From contig CADBFZ010000003.1 in assembly GCA_902794095.1 (NCBI GenBank), forward strand, positions 62,001 to 126,000: DNA of 64,000 nucleotides, read 5' to 3'. Positions 1 to 8,540 of the stretch are shown here, piece by piece (positions within the stretch are counted from its first letter, which is position 1; each line of letters starts with the position of its first letter). The notes beneath the pieces are model-generated. The model worked only from the letters and a program-made list of their open reading frames with translations. It searched no databases and was not told where the DNA came from. The position numbers were made by a program, and so were the translations under genes. The stretch comes from an uncultured Lachnospiraceae bacterium. Its GTDB lineage: Bacteria > Bacillota > Clostridia > Lachnospirales > Lachnospiraceae.

Positions 1-1191
1 TACAAGGCAGATCCAGGTCTTACCCTTATTGAGGATTATCTCCTCCCCGGTATCTGCGTTGTAGTATCTGGTCTGTGCATATGCGGATGAGTTGTACTCG
101 AGATTCTCATCAAAGGGAAGGTCCCTTGTCCAGGTGATGGGGATGCACTTTCCGTTGGTAAAGAGTAATCCCTCTCCGACTCCGGATACGCTGAAGTTCA
201 TGTATCCCTGATCGTCAAGAGCCTCGCCGTCAACGAACTTGATAATTACATTCGTAACCGCAACCTGCTCACTGTTGTATTCGTCGATATGGGGGGCATC
301 GTTCTGATATCTGTAATAAAGTCTTTCCTCAGAATTATATTCGAAGTAAGGATTTAACTCACTGTATCCGTTGGGTGAAGACTGGTTATGGTCACCGCCG
401 GGATAGATGGTAGTTACATTACCGTAATCCCCATACTCTGCATAATGCAGATCAGTAGCAAAGTTAAGAGGGAATGTAAAATTCTTGGTGGGATATGTGG
501 TGCTGTATCCGAGTCTTGAAACTGCGGCGTTGTATCCCTCGATTGTCATAAGACCGGTATATTCAAGTGAATAACCCAGTTCCTGACGATCCTTATCTCT
601 GGAGAATGCTTCATCTGCGGTAACATTTACTCCGGATACCGAAGCACTGACATTATCTACAAGATCGCTGTTTAAAAGAGGTCCGACATAAGCTGCTGCA
701 AGTCCCCAGTTACAATAGATCGCATCATAGCTGAGTGCCTCAAGCAGGAAATAATGTCTGCTGCTTCGAATAGGCTCGATGTATTCGAGATCCCCGTAAT
801 TCTGGAAGATTCCCATAAGTCTCGTACAGCTGCATTTCTCCATGGGTGCTTCATATACGATATCCGCATATGAAATTCCGTACTGGGGAAGAGCGTTACG
901 GTTGTTGGGGATCATAACAGCCATAGGTCTTCTGTAAGCTATCTCGGTATCAATCCATTCACCGGTAAGGTAGCTCTCGATCTGGCCGTCTTTTTCATAT
1001 CTCTCACCGATAGCCATAAGTCCCGGGTCATAATTGCTCGTGGGCGAAGGGCTGGGAGTGACGGTCTCAACGGGCTCGTTAGCTGAAACGTCCGTATGAG
1101 GCTGATAATCCGAAGGGCTGCAGCCTGTAGCAAGTATTGCAACTGCCGCTGCCGCACATATACTCTTTTTCGCTATTCTCTTAAAATGCAT
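1..1191 (-). CDS. DUF3048 (YerB-like) lipoprotein, C-terminus cut by window edge
   Basis: Only the N-terminal 397 codons lie in the window; the gene continues past position 1. The start is the ATG at 1189-1191, followed by a lipoprotein signal peptide (KRIAKKSICAAAAVAILATG, then Cys), so the protein should be lipid-anchored on the outer face of the membrane. A Pro/Ser/Thr linker (TPSPSPTS) follows. The body carries the DUF3048 hallmark PMAVMIPNNRNALPQYGISY near residue 90 and IVYEAPMEKCSCTRLMGIFQ after it. The visible end reads GKTWICLV, matching the C-terminal part of this family. The family resembles B. subtilis YerB; its biochemical role is not established. tRNA-Leu lies just upstream on the same strand. 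Family assignment is confident; function is open. Confidence 0.85.
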   Translation of the reverse strand, partial: MHFKRIAKKSICAAAAVAILATGCSPSDYQPHTDVSANEPVETVTPSPSPTSNYDPGLMAIGERYEKDGQIESYLTGEWIDTEIAYRRPMAVMIPNNRNALPQYGISYADIVYEAPMEKCSCTRLMGIFQNYGDLEYIEPIRSSRHYFLLEALSYDAIYCNWGLAAAYVGPLLNSDLVDNVSASVSGVNVTADEAFSRDKDRQELGYSLEYTGLMTIEGYNAAVSRLGYSTTYPTKNFTFPLNFATDLHYAEYGDYGNVTTIYPGGDHNQSSPNGYSELNPYFEYNSEERLYYRYQNDAPHIDEYNSEQVAVTNVIIKFVDGEALDDQGYMNFSVSGVGEGLLFTNGKCIPITWTRDLPFDENLEYNSSAYAQTRYYNADTGEEIILNKGKTWICLV

Positions 1192-1232
1192 AACTTTTTA
1201 TATCAAAGATAATAAATTTTTACATGTTAAAA

Positions 1233-1316
1233 TGCGGGTAGCCGGACTCGAACCGGCACGGAGTCGCCCCCGAGGGATTTTAAGTCCCTTGCGTCTACCT
1301 ATTTCGCCATACCCGC
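1233..1316 (-). tRNA. tRNA-Leu (anticodon TAA)
   Basis: The 84-nt minus-strand sequence folds as a class II tRNA. The seven-base acceptor stem pairs GCGGGTA with TACCCGC, the discriminator is A, the anticodon loop is CTTAAAA, a long variable arm is present, and the T-arm contains GGTTCGAGTCC. CCA is not encoded, so the CCA-adding enzyme at 9874-11214 would be needed to mature it. UAA decodes leucine UUA and UUG codons. Confidence 0.96.
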
Positions 1317-1343
1317 ATGCTCAATCTGCAAGTGAGAATTATA

Positions 1344-3455
1344 TCAAACAGATTTATAAAAAGCAAGAATAGTGGCTGATTCGGGCGGCACTGTTATATC
1401 CAGTATTCCGCACTTGAGATTATACTGCTCTCCGCCCATATTATAACCGTTTTTGTCCGTGATAAAAATAGTCTTCATCACACCGGATCTGGTGGTTCCG
1501 ATCTCCCAAACGGTCAACTTCTTATGCATTTCAGTCTTATTATTATTGACGATAACCAGAATCTGTTCGTCACGGTCGAATCTTCCGTATGCGATAAAAT
1601 TATAATCGCTGTCCACCATCTTGATGGAACCGGTCTTAAAAACGGGGTGCCTGTGTCTTAATGATATCAGATCCCTGTGAAAAGAAATCATTTCCTTGTC
1701 TTCGTGTCCCCAGGGATATGTACGTCTGTTATCGGGGTCTGTAAAGCCGCATACACCGGCCTCGTCTCCGTAATAGATTGTAGGGGCTCCCATCCAGGTC
1801 ATCTGAATGACAACTGCTTCCCTAAATACCGCCTTATCGATATTTTTCTCGGCAGCTTCGTGTCCCAAAGTTCCCGTTCTTCCCACCATATGATTTGTTC
1901 TGGTCAGGAATCTGGAGTGATCGTGATTGGAAAGCTCGTTCATGGCAGACTGCATACTGGGTGTTGAGAATGTAGCGCCGTGATGGATCATTGCGCCCCA
2001 GAATCCGTCCGCATTTCCCAGAAGATCTTCCCTGAAATCATCGGAATGCTTCTCCATTCCGGTAAGGAACCAGGTTACGGGCTCCATAAATGCATCGTAG
2101 TTCATTACGGAATCCCATTCATCGCCCTGAAGCCATGCTTTCTTATCTCCGTAATGCTCTGCAAGGATAAGTGCGTTAGGATTGGCCTCTTTAACCGCTT
2201 TACGGAATCTTTTCCAGAATTTGTGATTGTAATCCTGTGAGTGTCCCAGGTCTGCGGCTACGTCCAGTCTCCAGCCGTCCGCACAGAAAGGTTCAGAAAC
2301 CCACTTTGCCGCAATCTTAAGGACGTATTCAACAAGCTCCTCAGAGCCTTCGTAATTAAGCTTGGGAAGTGTATCGTATCCCCACCATCCGTCGTATGAA
2401 CCATTGTAGGGCCATCCGTTCTCATTGTTGAATGAGAAATAATTATGGTAAGGGCTTGAGGGACTTACGTAAGCTCCCTTGTCATAGCCCTCTTCGTTTT
2501 CGTAAATTCTCTCCCTGTCCATCCACTTGTTGAAAGAACCGCAGTGGTTGAACACACCGTCTAAAATGACCTTCATGCCGCGCTTATGGGCTTCTTTTAC
2601 GACTTCGATAAAAAGCTCATCACTTGCGGTAAGATTAGCCATTCCCGCAACTCGTCTGATATATCTGGATGAAAGACGGTTTTCGGTAGCACCCGGAGGA
2701 AGCACGTCTCCGCCGTCATCCACGATCTTACCGAAATGAGGATCAATATGGTCGTAATCCTGAATATCATATTTATGATTGGAAGGTGATACAAAAAGGG
2801 GATTAAAATATATGACTTCTATACCGAGGCTCTTGAGGTAATCCATCTTATCGAGGACTCCCTGAAGATCTCCGCCATAGAAATTCCTGACATCCATCTG
2901 TGAAGGAGGAGCATACCAGTCCTCAACCTTGTGAACCGGCTGTCCTATATATAGATATTCGTTATCGAGAACGTCATTGGTCTTGTCGCCGTTACAGAAA
3001 CGATCGACATATATCTGATACATTACGGCGCCCTTACTCCAATCGGGAGTGGAGAATCCGGGGAATACCACAAAGTCGTAGTACTCATTGGGTTCCGTAA
3101 CAGCGCCTCTTGAATCAAAGAATATTTTCAAAGCACCGGAAATGATCTCGAAGTGGTAAGACAGCTTGCTGTCAGTCACTTCCATTTTGGTCTCGTAATA
3201 GTCAAAATGTCTTTCGGTCTCAGCCTTGGTCATGACCAGCCTTTTTCCGCCGCTCACGAGAAGGACAACATCCACGTTGTTCTTGCCCGTTCTGAATCTG
3301 ACAGTGATCTCTTCACCTGCTTCAGGTTCTTCGGGACTAAGATAATTAGATGTCGTATCTGAATACAGAGCCCTTACATTAAAAACGGCTCTCATTGAAA
3401 GAATATAGTCCTGATTGTTCAGAACCCTCTTCCGATGTATCAAATCTGCAGACAT
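1344..3455 (-). CDS. GH13 alpha-amylase family glycoside hydrolase (neopullulanase / cyclomaltodextrinase type)
   Basis: This 703-residue enzyme is predicted to hydrolyse alpha-1,4 (possibly alpha-1,6) links in maltodextrins. There is no signal peptide, so it should act in the cytosol on imported oligosaccharides. Residues about 20-135 form an N-terminal beta domain like the CBM34 domain of neopullulanases. The catalytic barrel opens with YQIYVDRFCNGD. The four GH13 regions are visible: DGVFNHCG (about 298-305), GWRLDVAAD with the nucleophile Asp (about 392-400), ILAEHYGD with the acid/base Glu (about 427-434) and ELSNHDHS with the third acid (about 506-513). GGAGG just upstream fixes the start at 3455. 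The gene has its own promoter and sits alone between ftsH and tRNA-Leu. Exact substrate cannot be told from sequence. Confidence 0.92.
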   Translation of the reverse strand: MSADLIHRKRVLNNQDYILSMRAVFNVRALYSDTTSNYLSPEEPEAGEEITVRFRTGKNNVDVVLLVSGGKRLVMTKAETERHFDYYETKMEVTDSKLSYHFEIISGALKIFFDSRGAVTEPNEYYDFVVFPGFSTPDWSKGAVMYQIYVDRFCNGDKTNDVLDNEYLYIGQPVHKVEDWYAPPSQMDVRNFYGGDLQGVLDKMDYLKSLGIEVIYFNPLFVSPSNHKYDIQDYDHIDPHFGKIVDDGGDVLPPGATENRLSSRYIRRVAGMANLTASDELFIEVVKEAHKRGMKVILDGVFNHCGSFNKWMDRERIYENEEGYDKGAYVSPSSPYHNYFSFNNENGWPYNGSYDGWWGYDTLPKLNYEGSEELVEYVLKIAAKWVSEPFCADGWRLDVAADLGHSQDYNHKFWKRFRKAVKEANPNALILAEHYGDKKAWLQGDEWDSVMNYDAFMEPVTWFLTGMEKHSDDFREDLLGNADGFWGAMIHHGATFSTPSMQSAMNELSNHDHSRFLTRTNHMVGRTGTLGHEAAEKNIDKAVFREAVVIQMTWMGAPTIYYGDEAGVCGFTDPDNRRTYPWGHEDKEMISFHRDLISLRHRHPVFKTGSIKMVDSDYNFIAYGRFDRDEQILVIVNNNKTEMHKKLTVWEIGTTRSGVMKTIFITDKNGYNMGGEQYNLKCGILDITVPPESATILAFYKSV

Positions 3456-3498
3456 GAAATCCTCCGATACGTCCGGTACATCAACAAAACCACAAAAT

Positions 3499-3527
3499 AT
3501 TGTAGCTCATTTCCCCAACCTATACAA
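3499..3527 (-). promoter_or_regulatory. Likely sigma-A promoter of the GH13 amylase
   Basis: On the minus strand TTGTAT (3522-3527) is separated by 17 bases from TACAAT (3499-3504), about 45 bases upstream of the amylase start and downstream of the ftsH terminator. The -10 match is good and the -35 moderate. Confidence 0.6.
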
Positions 3528-3543
3528 GTTAAACGCAAAAGAA

Positions 3544-3570
3544 AAAAGACAGCCGGGGAAGCTGTCTTTT
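3544..3570 (-). terminator. Rho-independent terminator after ftsH
   Basis: A 10-bp perfect stem (AAAAGACAGC / GCTGTCTTTT) with a 7-base loop is followed on the minus strand by a T-rich tract. It lies 150 bases past the ftsH stop and closes the HU-rqcP-divIC-tilS-hpt-ftsH operon. Confidence 0.85.
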
Positions 3571-3718
3571 CTCCAGAGAATCTATCTCTTTGGGGTATTT
3601 CCAAAACAAAATGTATTGGGGGTACATGAATATAGTAGCACCCGGTCCAATTTTGCAAAATGGCAACGATTCACAAACTTAACAGATACTTTACCCTGTT
3701 TTTGTGCAATCCTTACAA

Positions 3719-5536
3719 TTAATTGACTCCGAAAAGGGCCTCAAACTCTTCTCTGCCGATCTTCTCCTTCTCCATCAGGAGCTCTGCGCACTTATGAAGA
3801 ACTCCCTGATGCTCGAGAATGATATCCTTAGCCTTCTTGTAGCAATCATCGATAATTGCCTTAACCTCGCGGTCTATCTCGCCTGCAACCTCTTCGCTGT
3901 GGGACTTGGCATGAGCAAGATCTCTTCCGATGAATACTTCATCATCGTCGTCATCGTAGCAGACAACACCGATGTTATCGCTCATACCGAATTTGGTAAC
4001 CATGCTTCTGGCTTCCTTGGTCGCCTTCTTGATATCGGATGAAGCACCGGTAGTGATATCACCGAAAATGATCTCCTCGGCGATTCTTCCGCCCAGAGTA
4101 ACCATGATATCCTGAAGCATCTTACTCTTGGAAAGGAACATCTCATCCCTGTCGGGAAGAGGCATTGTATATCCTGCGGCACCTACGCCGGTAGGAATGA
4201 TGGAAATCGAATAAACAGGTCCCACATCGGGAAGTACATGGAACAGGATTGCGTGTCCGGTTTCGTGATAAGCCGTGATCTTCTTTTCCTTCTCGGAAAT
4301 AATACGGCTCTTCTTCTCGGTTCCCATTCCGACCTTGACAAATGCATCCTTGATCTGGGAAGCGGTGATAAAAGGACTTCCGGTTCTTGCAGCACCGATG
4401 GCAGCCTCATTCATAAGGTTCTCAAGGTCTGCTCCCGTAAATCCTGCTGTTGTACGTGCTATGTTCTCGAGATTAACATCCTCTGCAAGCTTCTTGTTCC
4501 TTGCGTGAACCTTAAGGATCTCTTCTCTGCCGGCAACATCGGGTCTCTGAACGGTTACTTTACGGTCGAATCTTCCGGGTCTTAATATTGCGGGATCAAG
4601 AATATCGACTCTGTTTGTTGCAGCCATGACGATGATTCCGGAATTTTCCTTGAATCCGTCCATCTCAACGAGGAGCTGGTTAAGGGTCTGCTCTCTCTCA
4701 TCATGTCCGCCTCCGAGACCGGTACCGCGCCTTCTTGCAACGGCATCTATCTCGTCGATAAAAATAATACAGGGCATGCGCTTCTTGGCTTCTTCAAAAA
4801 GGTCTCTTACTCTGGAAGCACCAACGCCTACGAACATCTCTACGAAATCGGAACCCGATATGGACAGGAAAGGAACTTTTGCTTCACCTGCAACAGCTTT
4901 TGCAAGAAGGGTCTTACCTGTTCCGGGTGCACCCTCGAGAAGTACTCCCTTGGGAATTCTTGCTCCGAGGCTTGAATATTTACCGGGATCTTTGAGGAAA
5001 TCAACGATCTCCGAAAGTTCTTCTTTTTCTTCTTTAAGACCTGCAACATCAGCGAAGGTGATCTTACCGTCACCGTTTATGATGTTTATACGGATCTTGC
5101 CGAAATTAAGCATTCGGCTTCCCTGGCTCTGACCCTGGGCGGATCCCAGAAGTGCCGACATTAGAAATACGATTACAAAAGCAAGAAGTATTATCGGCAG
5201 CAATATGTTGGTAATCCAGGTCGATACGGCTTTATCCTTGATAACGGGGTCCACACCAGCTGCTCTGAGCAGGTTATCCGCTTCGTTTACATCCGTGACA
5301 TATACTCTCTGAACAGCTCCGTTCTTAAGCTCAACGGCCACATATCCGCATTTTCCCGTAGTATCCGGGGTGATTTCACAACCTACGACTTTGCCCTCGA
5401 TCAGATCATTCTGAAGCTGTCCGTATGAATATGATGTTGAATTACCCTTAAGGGTCTGCAATATCCATACAAGTACCAGGATGAAAAAGATCAACCACAG
5501 GTACGATCTGAAGGGGCTTCTAGCACTCTTTTCCAA
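3719..5536 (-). CDS. ftsH: ATP-dependent zinc metalloprotease FtsH
   Basis: FtsH is the membrane-anchored AAA+ protease that extracts and degrades misfolded membrane proteins and short-lived regulators. This copy (605 aa) has a first membrane segment at about 10-27, an extracytoplasmic domain, and a second segment at about 107-130. The AAA domain has Walker A GAPGTGKT near 204 and Walker [11 protein letters not shown], with the second region of homology at [20 protein letters not shown]. The zinc site HETGH is near 424, and the third ligand region is [13 protein letters not shown] near 500. Length is near the usual 600-650, with a short acidic tail region (DDDDDE). It is the last gene of the operon, 19 bases after hpt, in the conserved tilS-hpt-ftsH order. 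Confidence 0.97.
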   Translation of the reverse strand: MEKSARSPFRSYLWLIFFILVLVWILQTLKGNSTSYSYGQLQNDLIEGKVVGCEITPDTTGKCGYVAVELKNGAVQRVYVTDVNEADNLLRAAGVDPVIKDKAVSTWITNILLPIILLAFVIVFLMSALLGSAQGQSQGSRMLNFGKIRINIINGDGKITFADVAGLKEEKEELSEIVDFLKDPGKYSSLGARIPKGVLLEGAPGTGKTLLAKAVAGEAKVPFLSISGSDFVEMFVGVGASRVRDLFEEAKKRMPCIIFIDEIDAVARRRGTGLGGGHDEREQTLNQLLVEMDGFKENSGIIVMAATNRVDILDPAILRPGRFDRKVTVQRPDVAGREEILKVHARNKKLAEDVNLENIARTTAGFTGADLENLMNEAAIGAARTGSPFITASQIKDAFVKVGMGTEKKSRIISEKEKKITAYHETGHAILFHVLPDVGPVYSISIIPTGVGAAGYTMPLPDRDEMFLSKSKMLQDIMVTLGGRIAEEIIFGDITTGASSDIKKATKEARSMVTKFGMSDNIGVVCYDDDDDEVFIGRDLAHAKSHSEEVAGEIDREVKAIIDDCYKKAKDIILEHQGVLHKCAELLMEKEKIGREEFEALFGVN

Positions 5537-5555
5537 AATAATTCCTCCAAACGGA

Positions 5556-6080
5556 TCAATCGAACTTTACAACACCAATATAAGGCAGGTTTCTGTACCT
5601 CTGATCGTAATCAAGGCCGTAACCTACAACAAACTCATCGGGAATCTGGAATCCCGTATAAGCCACATCAACTTCGGTAACACGTCTCGAAGGTTTATCG
5701 AGAAGAGTACAAAGCTTGAGAGATCTGGGTCCTCTCTCGGAAAGCATCTTGAGAAGGTAGCTGAGGGTTCTTCCGCTGTCTACAATATCCTCTACTACGA
5801 TAACGTCCTTATCCTTAAGGGGCTCGTCAAGGTCCTTTACTATCTTGATAAGTCCGCTGGATTCGGTTCCGGAACCGTAGCTTGATGCACTCATGAAATC
5901 AAGGGAAGTATCAAGCTTAATGCGCTTTGCAAGCTCACACATAAAGAAAGCTCCTCCCTTAAGAACGCATACAAGGTGAACCTGCTTTCCCGCATAATCC
6001 TTGGTTATCTGATCTCCGATCTCCTGGATCCTCTTATCAACTTCTTCTTCGCTAAGCATTACTTCAACATGTTCAGCCAT
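5556..6080 (-). CDS. hpt: Hypoxanthine phosphoribosyltransferase
   Basis: This enzyme salvages hypoxanthine (and usually guanine), transferring phosphoribose from PRPP to give IMP or GMP in the cytosol. The 174-residue length fits the family. The PRPP-binding loop VVEDIVDSGRTLSYL is near residues 93-107, VCVLKGGAFFMCELAKRI supplies the pyrophosphate loop, and the C-terminal region FVVGYGLDYDQRYRNLPYI carries the purine-stacking and lid residues. It lies 4 bases after tilS and 19 bases before ftsH, an order conserved across Bacillota, so it is surely cotranscribed. Confidence 0.97.
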   Translation of the reverse strand: MAEHVEVMLSEEEVDKRIQEIGDQITKDYAGKQVHLVCVLKGGAFFMCELAKRIKLDTSLDFMSASSYGSGTESSGLIKIVKDLDEPLKDKDVIVVEDIVDSGRTLSYLLKMLSERGPRSLKLCTLLDKPSRRVTEVDVAYTGFQIPDEFVVGYGLDYDQRYRNLPYIGVVKFD

Positions 6081-6084
6081 ATTT

Positions 6085-7509
6085 TTACGCCTCCATCTTG
6101 ACTATTAATATATTATCCGTTTCATCCGTAAGCTTGGCGCTGTCACCCATCCTGTATCCGATGACCCACAGTACTTCGCTTCCGACAGCCATGACCGCTA
6201 TCTTCTCCTTATCCGGAGCAGAAAGTTTAAGATCCGTCAGATAATCGCTGACACTCTTTTTGCATGGCCTTCCTTCTTTGTCTCTGATAACAAGATAATC
6301 TCCGGATCGTCTTTTTCTGATCTCGTATACCGGAGAATCTTCTATCCTTAAATCTGATGCGATGAGGGATATTTTATCACAATCAAAATATTTAGTGTAC
6401 CTGTTAAGCGGATTTGAGGGGTCAAGCAATGCTGCTTTTTCCTCTCCCGAAAGATCTGATGCCTTAATCAGGCGGGTTTGAACCGCAGGATCATCACCTT
6501 CCACCGGCTTACCCCGTCTTAAAGTGATCCTATCATGAGAAAAATCCGCAGATATTTCATACGGAAGATCCAGATGCTTTCCCGCCCCGGCCTTTGCCAT
6601 ATCCATGACGGCCTTGGCGTGAACCTCTCCGATATCTTTTTTACCCGGAGTCATGGAAGTCAAAACCTTAAGGATCAGCATGGAAGCTATCACCTCCGGA
6701 AGCTTATTGAAAGCCTCTTTATCAATCTCGGTAAATTCTTCTCCGGATGATGACACAACATTTTTAATCTCTTCATCCACCACAGAGTCCAGATACCGGG
6801 TAATAGCCCGAAGCTTGACCGATGCGTATGCTATATGTTCCGAAGCCGCAGAGCAGATTTCCGATGCCTCGGGTAATATCTTATTTCTGATACGGTTCCT
6901 TGCATATGAAGAATCCGCATTAGTGCTGTCCGTTCTGAATTCCTGCCCTATGGATGCCAGATATTCTTCAATATCTTCCCTGGTCGTCTCCAAAAGAGGT
7001 CTTACTATACGGTCCCTGCTTCCGGAAATTCCCGAAAGTCCCCTTATCCCGCTTCCGCGGAAAAGATTAAACAGGAAGGTCTCCGCACTGTCCTCTGCGT
7101 GATGTGCAACGGCTATACGCACGCTTCCCTCGGGAAGGTTTTCTTCTTTTTCCCAGCTTACGGCCTCATTTTCAAAACTCTCATATCTGAGCTTTCTTCC
7201 GGCTTCTTCTTCGGAACAGCCGGTTTCTTTTGCGATAGCGGGAATGTCTTTTTTGATCTCTTTAAAAAGAATACCTTCTTTATCGCAAAGATTTCGGACA
7301 AATAAAGAATCTTCATCCGCCTCGGTTCCGCGGATCATATGGTTTATATGTAAAACCCTGATATATCCCTCAGGGAGCATTTTTTTCATCAAAAATAAAA
7401 GGCAGATAGAATCTGCCCCGCCGGATACCCCTATGACAAGGCGGACCGGGCCGCCTGCCATTAATTCATCCATATATTTTTTACAGACGATCTCGGCTTT
7501 GGTTTCCAC
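6085..7509 (-). CDS. tilS: tRNA(Ile)-lysidine synthase TilS
   Basis: TilS attaches lysine to C34 of the CAU-anticodon tRNA-Ile so that it reads AUA instead of AUG. The 474-residue protein has the PP-loop ATPase motif SGGADS at residues 29-34, followed by HINHMIRGTEADEDSLFV and the AHHAEDSAETFLFNLFRGSG segment typical of the family. The C-terminal part (VIRDKEGRPCKKSVSDYLTD) matches the TilS substrate-binding domain. Translation starts at a GTG (7507-7509) that shares one base with the TAG stop of the upstream divIC gene. GAGGA lies a few bases upstream, so the two are translationally coupled. The gene is essential in most bacteria. Confidence 0.96.
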   Translation of the reverse strand: METKAEIVCKKYMDELMAGGPVRLVIGVSGGADSICLLFLMKKMLPEGYIRVLHINHMIRGTEADEDSLFVRNLCDKEGILFKEIKKDIPAIAKETGCSEEEAGRKLRYESFENEAVSWEKEENLPEGSVRIAVAHHAEDSAETFLFNLFRGSGIRGLSGISGSRDRIVRPLLETTREDIEEYLASIGQEFRTDSTNADSSYARNRIRNKILPEASEICSAASEHIAYASVKLRAITRYLDSVVDEEIKNVVSSSGEEFTEIDKEAFNKLPEVIASMLILKVLTSMTPGKKDIGEVHAKAVMDMAKAGAGKHLDLPYEISADFSHDRITLRRGKPVEGDDPAVQTRLIKASDLSGEEKAALLDPSNPLNRYTKYFDCDKISLIASDLRIEDSPVYEIRKRRSGDYLVIRDKEGRPCKKSVSDYLTDLKLSAPDKEKIAVMAVGSEVLWVIGYRMGDSAKLTDETDNILIVKMEA

Positions 7510-7853
7510 TAGTTATCCTCAAGTCGGAAAATGATCTCACCTTCGTTAACAAGTCCGAGCTTCTCGTGAGCCTGCTCTTCGGCATACGCCTTTGTCTGAA
7601 CGTACTTTTCTAGTTCGTTCAGCTCTTCTGCCCTGTCGAGCTCTGCCGCAATCTGTTCATCAAGAGCCTGATCCTGTTCCTCATATACACTGAGTCTGGA
7701 TTTAACATCCTTGATCTGGATCATGACCACTACCGTGATCATCAGAATAATGATTGCTGCGGTAACATATCCGTAAGCACCGGATCTTCTGCGGCGCTTT
7801 TCCATTGCGGTCTGTTTTCTTTTTCTGGATTTGTTTAAGGCTGTTGCCATCAT
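7509..7853 (-). CDS. divIC: DivIC/FtsB-like septum formation initiator
   Basis: This is a small bitopic cell-division protein (114 aa). It has a basic cytoplasmic N-terminus (ALNKSRKRKQTAMEKRRRRSG), one membrane segment at about 28-47 and an extracytoplasmic coiled coil at about 48-88 (KDVKSRLSVYEEQDQALDEQIAAELDRAEELNELE). The short tail LGLVNEGEIIF matches the C-terminal motif of DivIC/FtsB. In B. subtilis DivIC works with FtsL and DivIB in the divisome. The start overlaps the rqcP stop (ATGATG), and the stop overlaps the tilS start. The position between rqcP and tilS is that of divIC, which supports this name over FtsL. Confidence 0.88.
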   Translation of the reverse strand: MMATALNKSRKRKQTAMEKRRRRSGAYGYVTAAIIILMITVVVMIQIKDVKSRLSVYEEQDQALDEQIAAELDRAEELNELEKYVQTKAYAEEQAHEKLGLVNEGEIIFRLEDN

Positions 7854-8089
7854 AATTCCTCATACATCGCGTCGGCTTCTTCTTTCTTAACCGTTTCGCG
7901 TACATCTGTAACCTTTACCTTGAGTTCACGGTTTCCGAAGGAAACACATATAACATCTCCGACCTTTACATCGGTTGATGCCTTGGCAGGTCTGTCATTT
8001 ATCGTAACTCTTCCAGCATCGCAGGCGGAATTGGCTACGGTTCTTCTCTTGATCAGCCTGGATACTTTCAGATACTTATCGAGTCTCAT
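7850..8089 (-). CDS. rqcP: S4-domain ribosome quality control protein RqcP (YabO-like)
   Basis: The 79-residue protein is essentially one S4 RNA-binding domain, MRLDKYLKVSRLIKRRTVAN to VTINDRPAKASTDVKVGDVI. RqcP in B. subtilis stabilises tRNA on obstructed 50S subunits while RqcH adds alanine tails. I place the start at 8089, because AGAGG sits five bases upstream and the family begins MRLDKYLK. An in-frame upstream start would read through the HU terminator. It overlaps divIC by 4 bases. In spore formers yabP and yabQ usually stand between this gene and divIC; here they are missing. Confidence 0.9.
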   Translation of the reverse strand: MRLDKYLKVSRLIKRRTVANSACDAGRVTINDRPAKASTDVKVGDVICVSFGNRELKVKVTDVRETVKKEEADAMYEEL

Positions 8090-8111
8090 ACCATACCTCT
8101 GATACAAAAGT

Positions 8112-8139
8112 GCACCCGCCTGACAAGTCAAACGGGTGC
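8112..8139 (-). terminator. Hairpin between HU and rqcP
   Basis: A 7-bp stem GCACCCG / CGGGTGC with a 14-base loop, followed on the minus strand by ACTTTTG. It lies between the HU stop and the rqcP start. The T-tract is short, so it probably terminates only partly and lets some transcripts continue into rqcP-ftsH while HU mRNA is made in excess. Confidence 0.7.
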
Positions 8140-8160
8140 GCTGTTATACACATAGAACAA

Positions 8161-8433
8161 TTAGTTAAGAGCGTCCTTAAGAGCCTTGCCAGCCTTGAAC
8201 TTAGGAGCCTTTGAAGCCTTGATCTTCATAGCCTTACCGGTCTGAGGATTTCTTCCTTCTCTGGCTGCTCTCTTAACAACCTCGAAAGTTCCGAATCCAA
8301 CAAGCTGAACCTTGTCGCCTTTCTTGAGAGCCTTGGTAACTACGTCAGTGAATGCCTTAACAGCCTTCTCAGCGTCCTTCTTGGTAAGATCAGCGGAATC
8401 TGCAACAGCTGCAACAAACTCGGTCTTGTTCAT
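8161..8433 (-). CDS. hup: DNA-binding protein HU
   Basis: This is a histone-like nucleoid protein (90 aa) that bends DNA non-specifically as a dimer. The sequence runs MNKTEFVAAVADSADLTKKDAEKAVKAFTD, then VQLVGFGTFEVVKRAAREGRNPQTG, with the Pro-tipped arm motif RNPQTG that intercalates into the minor groove. It ends in FKAGKALKDALN. A strong AGGAGG-type site precedes the ATG, codons are strongly biased, and a near-consensus promoter lies upstream; together these suggest high expression. It is first in the rqcP-divIC-tilS-hpt-ftsH operon. Confidence 0.98.
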   Translation of the reverse strand: MNKTEFVAAVADSADLTKKDAEKAVKAFTDVVTKALKKGDKVQLVGFGTFEVVKRAAREGRNPQTGKAMKIKASKAPKFKAGKALKDALN

Positions 8434-8494
8434 GATGTAACTCCTCCTGTATTTGTAATTGTTTGCACGATTTAAACGGGAAATCGCTAAATTT

Positions 8495-8525
8495 ATTATA
8501 TAAACATAAAACCCCTGTTTGTCAA
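8495..8525 (-). promoter_or_regulatory. Sigma-A promoter of HU operon
   Basis: A perfect -35 TTGACA lies at 8520-8525 on the minus strand. TATATA lies 17 bases downstream and overlaps TATAAT at 8495-8500 (19-base spacing). It is about 60-90 bases ahead of the HU start. Confidence 0.8.
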
Positions 8526-8540
8526 GAAAAACCGTGCTTT

